Below are positions 58,957 to 64,000 of a DNA stretch of 64,000 nt, one piece after another. The notes beneath the pieces are model-generated. The model worked only from the letters and a program-made list of their open reading frames with translations, made no database searches and had not been told where the DNA came from. The DNA is from Aralia elata (taxonomy: Eukaryota; Streptophyta; Magnoliopsida; Apiales; Araliaceae). A program made the translations under genes and the position numbers. Position 1 is the first letter of the stretch. Every line of letters starts with the position of its first letter. The stretch lies in contig CM068388.1 in NCBI GenBank assembly GCA_034770075.1, positions 68,434,889 through 68,498,888 on the forward strand, given 5' to 3'.

Positions 58957-60030
58957 AGACCATGTAGTGTGATCTGGGCTTCCTGCACTTCACACTCTAA
59001 TGGCACCCCTCCTTTCTTTGCCTCCTCACAGAACTCAGTGTCCTCAGGTTCTGGGCCATCTAAAGCTAAGGGTCCTTGCACAAAAGGCTCATCATAGGAG
59101 AAACATAATCCCTTCCTTTTTTCTCACTGATTTGTTCCATAGTAAGACCCCTTATTAGTAATGCCCTCACAATATCCCCATCCACCATGGTAGCAGACTT
59201 GTGTGTTTGCATCAGTACAGGTTTATGTAAAGTGGAACCCCAGTAGGCTTATTTATTACCTTACTCCTTTTGATCCAAGCCTCCAGTTTGGCTTCCTCCA
59301 CCCTTGATACCCTAATCATGTCCTTGAGAGTTTTTGGCTTGAGTTCCTGGACTCCCAACTATATTTCCAGTTTTAATCCCCTCATGAAATAGTCCATAAA
59401 AAACTCCTCATTAAGGCTTAGAGTTCCTTACCAAAGCCCAACTTCTCAATTCCTCAAACTTTTTCCGATAATCATCTATTGATCCAATTTGTTGTAATTT
59501 TTTTAGTTCTCCTATTGGGTTAATACTAGCCTCTAGGCTAAATCTCAACATTTTCCTCTATTAAACCTTCCTAGGTTAGCTTTTGTCCTTCTTGCACAAA
59601 TCCTAAGTACCATAACTCAGCCTCTCCTTCTAGATTCAAGGTGGTCAAGTGAACCTTCTGAGAGTCAAGCACCTTATGGTAAGAACAGAGTTTATTACAT
59701 TTTATGATCCATGACCTAGGGTTTTTCCCATTAAACTTTGGAAATTCAAACTTAACAATTCTGAAAATATCATCAAACCTATCTAGTTTAGGAGGGGACT
59801 CATAAGGACCTAGAATGGACCCTGAGGAAGAAACTGAGGGACCTGCTTGATTAGACTCCTTTTGCTGCACTCGTTGAGCGAGGAGAGCCTCAAAATTCTT
59901 CATCATCTGCTCTAATTTAGCATCAAATCCCTGTTGTAGAGTTGAGACTGACTCCAACAATTATGTCTGCAACTGTTGTATGGATATGTTTTGCTCGTGA
60001 ACATGGGATTCCAGTTGCTCAATCGTTGAT
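58957..60030 (-). pseudogene. gag: Gag and start of protease region, element B
   Basis: Reverse-strand frame near 60030-59571: a coiled-coil start (ESVSTLQQGFDAKLEQMMKN) then FEFPKFNGKNPRSWIIKCNK, VHLTTLNLEGEAELWYLGF, the Gag core of Reina-like chromoviruses. Downstream (59570-58957) several stops interrupt a RGLTMEQISEKK-type run and a CFFCDEP-like single knuckle before the protease. It is cut at 58957 by C1 and resumes at 28654. Confidence 0.85.
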
Positions 60031-60048
60031 TGTAGGTGTAGGGTCAAG

Positions 60049-60061
60049 GGCTCTGATACCA
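60049..60061 (-). other. Primer binding site of element B (initiator-Met tRNA)
   Basis: Reverse-strand TGGTATCAGAGCC lies two bases inside the 5' LTR. Confidence 0.93.
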
Positions 60062-60063
60062 AT

Positions 60064-60436
60064 TGTAATGAATTGGATGAGCAGAGAGTGATTAGTCAGA
60101 GAAATTCAGAAGAAGGAAGTAGAAATTAGAGTTGAGAAAGGAGAGCTAGAGAGAAAGGCAGAGAGAACAGATAGTTGAGAGAGAAAATCAGATGAATTTC
60201 ATTTACTGTATGCTTACAATCTGGATTGATTTCCATGTATATTTCACTAACACCTCTCACACATTTCACACCTCAACAAACGGAAGGAGCTGAGCACATA
60301 CTCCCCTAACTAACATCAGCTTAAAATATCAAAAAAAAAATAAAGACAATAATAACCCAAACATTACAACTGAAAGGACTGAAATACCCTGTTACTACTA
60401 GCTTAGCTAACTTAATCAGTAATTGCATTCCTTACA
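60064..60436 (-). repeat. 5' LTR of element B (373 bp)
   Basis: Plus strand TGTAATGAATTGG to GCATTCCTTACA, paired with 23446-23806. Confidence 0.93.
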
Positions 60437-60538
60437 TCTCCGTTCATCGATCTTGTGGGTGGAGGATCGAACTTCGGCGGCGTTGGAGGCGTCAACACAA
60501 GTGTTCTAGAAGCGGCTGAGAAATTGAACGAGATTGTG
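60437..60538 (+). pseudogene. Possible host gene remnant split by element B (right part)
   Basis: This GC-richer patch reads LVGGGSNFGGVGGVNTSVLE then AAEKLNEIV and a stop (about 60539). I do not recognise it. It ends abruptly into AT-rich DNA. Confidence 0.25.
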
Positions 60539-60539
60539 T

Positions 60540-62292
60540 AATATGAATATTTTTGTAAGGATAAAGTTGGAAGTGAAAAATTGACTATAAAAATTGTTAT
60601 TTTTGAAATGCATCTGTAATTTTGGAACAAATAGAGTAATAATTTATAAACTTTTAAAATGAAAAATAATACTACCTCTGTATCAAATAATAAAATTATT
60701 GTTAATTTTTAAAAAATAATTGTAACAGTATTTTAAAATTTAAAAGTGAGATAATTAATTAAAATTATGAAACAATAAGTTTGACAATAAATAGTATGTT
60801 TTAAATAATTTATAATATTCATTGTTAATATTATGTTGTCACTACTGAAACCGTTTACAGCATAAAATTTTCATATTTTTTCTCAATATATTACCGCCTT
60901 TAAATATATTTAGTTATTTTGCTCAGAAGAGTGTATTATTAGTTTTCTTAATTTTTTTCTTTTTTCTATTTATTATTTTTAGTTAGGAAAATGTAGAACT
61001 TAAAAGAAAATTTATAAAGGAGACAACTATGAATTTTGAATTAGATAACAAAGATGAAAAGGACATTATCAAACTTTTCTTTAAGTTTAACTCCCTTTAT
61101 TTTAACAAAAGTCTCATTTGAGTCTAACTCAAGTTAATTTGTGAAATTTCAAAAACCTTACCAAATCAGTCTCGTTTAAACATTTTTTAAATTCTTCATT
61201 TTTTTAAGTCGTTCTATCACTTGCCCTCCGAAGGTATCTATTCTGGGTCTATCGTGTTTCTTCTTCCTTCACTCCAGGGAATGGATTCTTGCCCGGGCTA
61301 TGCTTATCGGTGTTTGACTCTGAGATGTGGATCATCTAAGACATATTAGCATGGCTTACTCCTCCTGCTTTAGAGCATGGGAAAGAAAGGTTAAGCTGCA
61401 ATGTAAGGCAAGTTGTATTATTTATTATTGAAGGGGGGGATGCAAAAAGAATTCTTATTATAGTACAATCGAGGGATTAAGAGTTATCGATTTCCTCTTT
61501 TATGCAAGGATGAGCATCAATCATTTGGCTTTCTCTTTTATTTCCAGCCAAGTATTGGGTCTTTAGTAATAGGATGAGCCCTTAAAAATGGATAGTGGCA
61601 ATGTAGCATCTGAGCCTTTTTTGATGGGCCTTAGAGATTATGGAGGTTGAAAAATGGTCAAGTTCTCTTTGCTTTAATCCGAAATCTTTATTTAGGGTGG
61701 GGCAAGGGGAAAGGGAGTGTTTCCACCCTATTAATTGGAGCAAATTAAATGGACTAGTATGTTCATGCAGAGTCTCCCCTAACGAGTTCAGTATATTAAA
61801 AATTTATGGTGTTTAAAAGTGTATAAATCTAATGTCACATTCAGTAAAGATTTATGATACATATATATGATGTACTCAATGTATCTGAGTTTACCCCACT
61901 GATGTATTAGAAATGTGTATTTTGGGTATAAACTAGAGGGTTAATTATCTTAACTAAATCATAATTAGTGACAATTAACCCCCTGATTTATCAGTATTAA
62001 GAAAAATAATCCTTGTCAGAAAAACGGTTTCCGATAGGCCCCATCTGGGAAGCCACCCACCAAGGCACCCGTATTGCCATATCAACCTTAGGAGACTCAA
62101 CACACTCATTGACATCTCTCACCATCCATCATGGTTGTCCAAGAAGGAGCTAAGGTAAGGCATTGGCTATTTCCACCTAAGTAGGCCAAAATTGAGAAAC
62201 TGATAAGAAAATGGCTTAGTATAGAGAACCTCACTAGATGACTAGGTGAGCCACCATAAGGAGATACCTCATGCCATCATCTAATGCACATC
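60540..62292. other. Right flank, no gene seen
   Basis: AT-rich to about 61200, then moderately mixed composition (61240-62290) without a long open frame, LTR pair or RNA gene. Confidence 0.5.
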
Positions 62293-62519
62293 TGTTAAGT
62301 CCAAATATACAATAATTAATTTAAAAGGGGGAGGGTTGAATAGATTAATTTGCTTTTTCAGAAATCTTGGCCTTTTTAAAATTCAACTTTATTTCTTGAT
62401 TTTTGTTAAAAATATTTATTTAAATATTTTAGTGAATCAAAGTAAAGAGATGGGGATAGAAAGATACCAAACAGAGAACACATCGATATATCCTGGTTCA
62501 CTATATATATATATAGATC

Positions 62520-62564
<45 letters not shown>

Positions 62565-63355
62565 CCAGTCCCCAAACTCCTCTCTAAGATTTGAGATTTT
62601 TCACTATAAAAATAGTTTAGCTCCTTAACTTAGGTGGAGAAACATTTACAAATCCCCTAGTATTCTTTAAGAATTGCAGATTTCCTTTCCAGAGCTTTTT
62701 GTATTCCTTCTTCGGCTGGTCTTGGAACTTGATATCTTTTCTCTTTTTCACTCACTTAGAAACTCAAACTTATGGCATTTATAAGATCTTCGTCTTGGAA
62801 CAAGAATCACTCAATTCCTCACACACTAGAAGAACACTCAGCTCTACCATGTTATCTTTAATTAAATATTTCTTTAATTAAGCATATAGATAACTATTTA
62901 AGTTCAAGTATGTTAAATATTGCAAGATATAGATAATGACAATTTAAGAATTAATTCTTGTAAAATGATAGTTAAACCAATGATCATAAGTAATATGACA
63001 GTTTATGTATATGGATCAGTTTGGTTTATATAGAACACTTTTATAATGTGAGATTAACTCGTTAAATAAAGGTCAATCTACTACACTTTATAAATAAGTG
63101 CTTATATATTTTGCTTATTACTCTCAAAGAGAGGACTATATACAAATCGTCTTTTTATACACAAAAGGACAATGATTTCCAAATAATTATAAGGATAGAA
63201 TTATCCAATCTTGAGAAAATATTGCCTTGTATCACTTAACTAAAATTTAAGGAAAGTTACTGAAGGCCTGATCAATTGTCTTTCACTTTCTAGAAGGATT
63301 ATGTATAAACCTCAGTTTAATATATATAAGTTTTGATTCAAGTGTGTATAAATAT
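62293..63355 (-). repeat. Possible SIRE-type LTR fragment
   Basis: It starts TGTTAAGTCC and soon reads AAAAGGGGGAGGGTTGAATAGA, close to the AGAAGGGGGATTGAATA stretch near the same edge of element A's LTRs. It later has a TTAGTCCAGTCCCCAAACTC segment at the place where A has AACTCCTAGTCCAC. I found no matching end or target duplication, so this is tentative. Confidence 0.3.
62500..62560. repeat. (TA)n microsatellite
   Basis: Two TA runs separated by GATCTAC. Confidence 0.95.
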
Positions 63356-64000
63356 TGTGACGCCTCCAAAATAGGGTCCACACAACCCAATTTGAGTCGC
63401 CAAAAGACAAATAATCAACTTATAATAATACAATACCAAATATAACAACTCATTCTAAGTCTTTACTACAATTATTGTCACACTATTATTTACAACATGG
63501 TGAAGACTACTATAGTAACTATATCAGACCATCACTCCATTTCCCGATTAGTCTCAGCTACACTCTTATTTTCTAAGAAAAATAATGGAACAAAAAAGAA
63601 AAGGGTGAGCTCAAATAGCCCAGTAAAGAATATCATGATTAAGATAATAAATTATCTTTAGTCTTCAACAGTGATAAATCAGAGATTTAAAGATAATATA
63701 AGTTTTCAACGATAACTGCAGCGGAACAAACAAACCATTATAAGAGTCAAGTAAACTATAAAAGTCTACTATCTTCTCTAATATAAAAGTTCACCATCAA
63801 TATTTTATCCTTGTAACACCAATCAACAGTTCATGTTCATAATCATGCAAATCAACAGTTTATCTTTGCACTACGAGCCAAAGATATTCATTTGTAACAC
63901 CAATGGTCATGATCATGCCAATCAATAATCCATCTTTGCACTACAGGCCAAAGAAAACTTTCACCACAAGCCTTTTGCCTGTAACACCAAATGTCATGAT
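63356..64000 (-). repeat. Start of another long LTR (G), cut by the window end
   Basis: TGTGACGCCTCCAAAATAGGG resembles the first bases of solo LTR F, and about 250 bp further in there is the same type of sequence (GGGTGAGCTCA, then ATATCATGAT against ATATCATGATG in F). The last 200 bp are tandem blocks of about 80-90 bp holding TGTAACACCAA and TCTTTGCACTAC..GCCAAAGA inverted repeats. Confidence 0.5.

Larger units (their letters stand above)
23446..60436 (-). mobile_element. Element B: Reina-like chromovirus (Ty3/Gypsy) hosting a nest
   Basis: Short LTRs (23446-23806 and 60064-60436) bracket, on the reverse strand, an initiator-Met primer binding site, gag, protease, RT, RNase H, integrase with chromodomain, and a polypurine tract. 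Flanking 5-mers TCTTC and TCTCC differ by one base. Its own length is about 5.3 kb. The remainder is a 1.4-kb Athila-type solo LTR (25908-27285) and the 30-kb C1 nest (28655-58956). Small LTRs, RT blocks and a C-terminal chromodomain fit the Reina group. Stops occur throughout. Confidence 0.93.

Noticed and set aside
16..63360. F (16) and the LTR start at 63356 as the two LTRs of one giant element
   Set aside because: F has a perfect TTGAA duplication on both sides, so it is a complete solo LTR; the two sequences also diverge soon after the first bases.
1..64000. A new defence, biosynthetic or phage-like system
   Set aside because: Nothing here fits; all recognisable coding is retrotransposon gag/pol or an element accessory ORF.

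Overview
This 64-kb window is AT-rich, repeat-dominated nuclear DNA from a flowering plant, most likely a eudicot. The evidence is the mix of plant retrotransposon lineages read from their proteins and ends: a SIRE/Maximus-type Copia, a Tnt1/Tork-like Copia, a Reina-like chromovirus, an Athila-type Gypsy, and CACTA and hAT DNA-transposon ends. Primer binding sites match plant initiator-Met and Asp tRNAs. I see no convincing functional host gene, no rRNA or tRNA gene and no CRISPR array. Almost every reading frame belongs to a decayed transposable element.

Layout. 16-4096 is a 4.1-kb solo LTR (Tekay-like ends, TTGAA target duplication). 4097-7720 is AT-rich DNA with a large AAT microsatellite and a small CACTA-like element built of four diverged units. 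7726-20689 is a reverse-strand SIRE/Maximus-type Copia with 1.5-kb LTRs, gag, pol and an extra env-position ORF. Its reverse transcriptase is split exactly by a 372-bp solo LTR. 20690-23445 is AT-rich flank with small tandem duplications and a possible gene remnant.

23446-60436 is a nest. A reverse-strand chromovirus (B) received an Athila-type solo LTR (25908-27285) and a Copia element (C1, 28655-58956). C1 received a solo LTR of its own family (C2), C2 an Athila-type element (D, 35095-55448), D a short non-autonomous hAT element (E), and E a nearly intact copy of the C family (C3, 42207-51436). Each junction was placed by TG...CA ends (or hAT ends for E) plus a short target duplication, so the insertion order is read directly: host, B, C1, C2, D, E, C3. 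60437-64000 is right flank with a possible LTR fragment and the start of another long LTR (63356 to the window end).

How the parts work: each retroelement encodes or once encoded Gag (particle), protease, integrase and reverse transcriptase/RNase H. Promoters lie in the LTRs (TATA boxes marked). Reverse transcription starts at the tRNA binding site beside the 5' LTR and plus-strand synthesis at the polypurine tract beside the 3' LTR. All copies carry stops and frameshifts, most stops being C-to-T or G-to-A changes as expected after cytosine methylation. Clade names rest on motif recognition by eye, not on searches.
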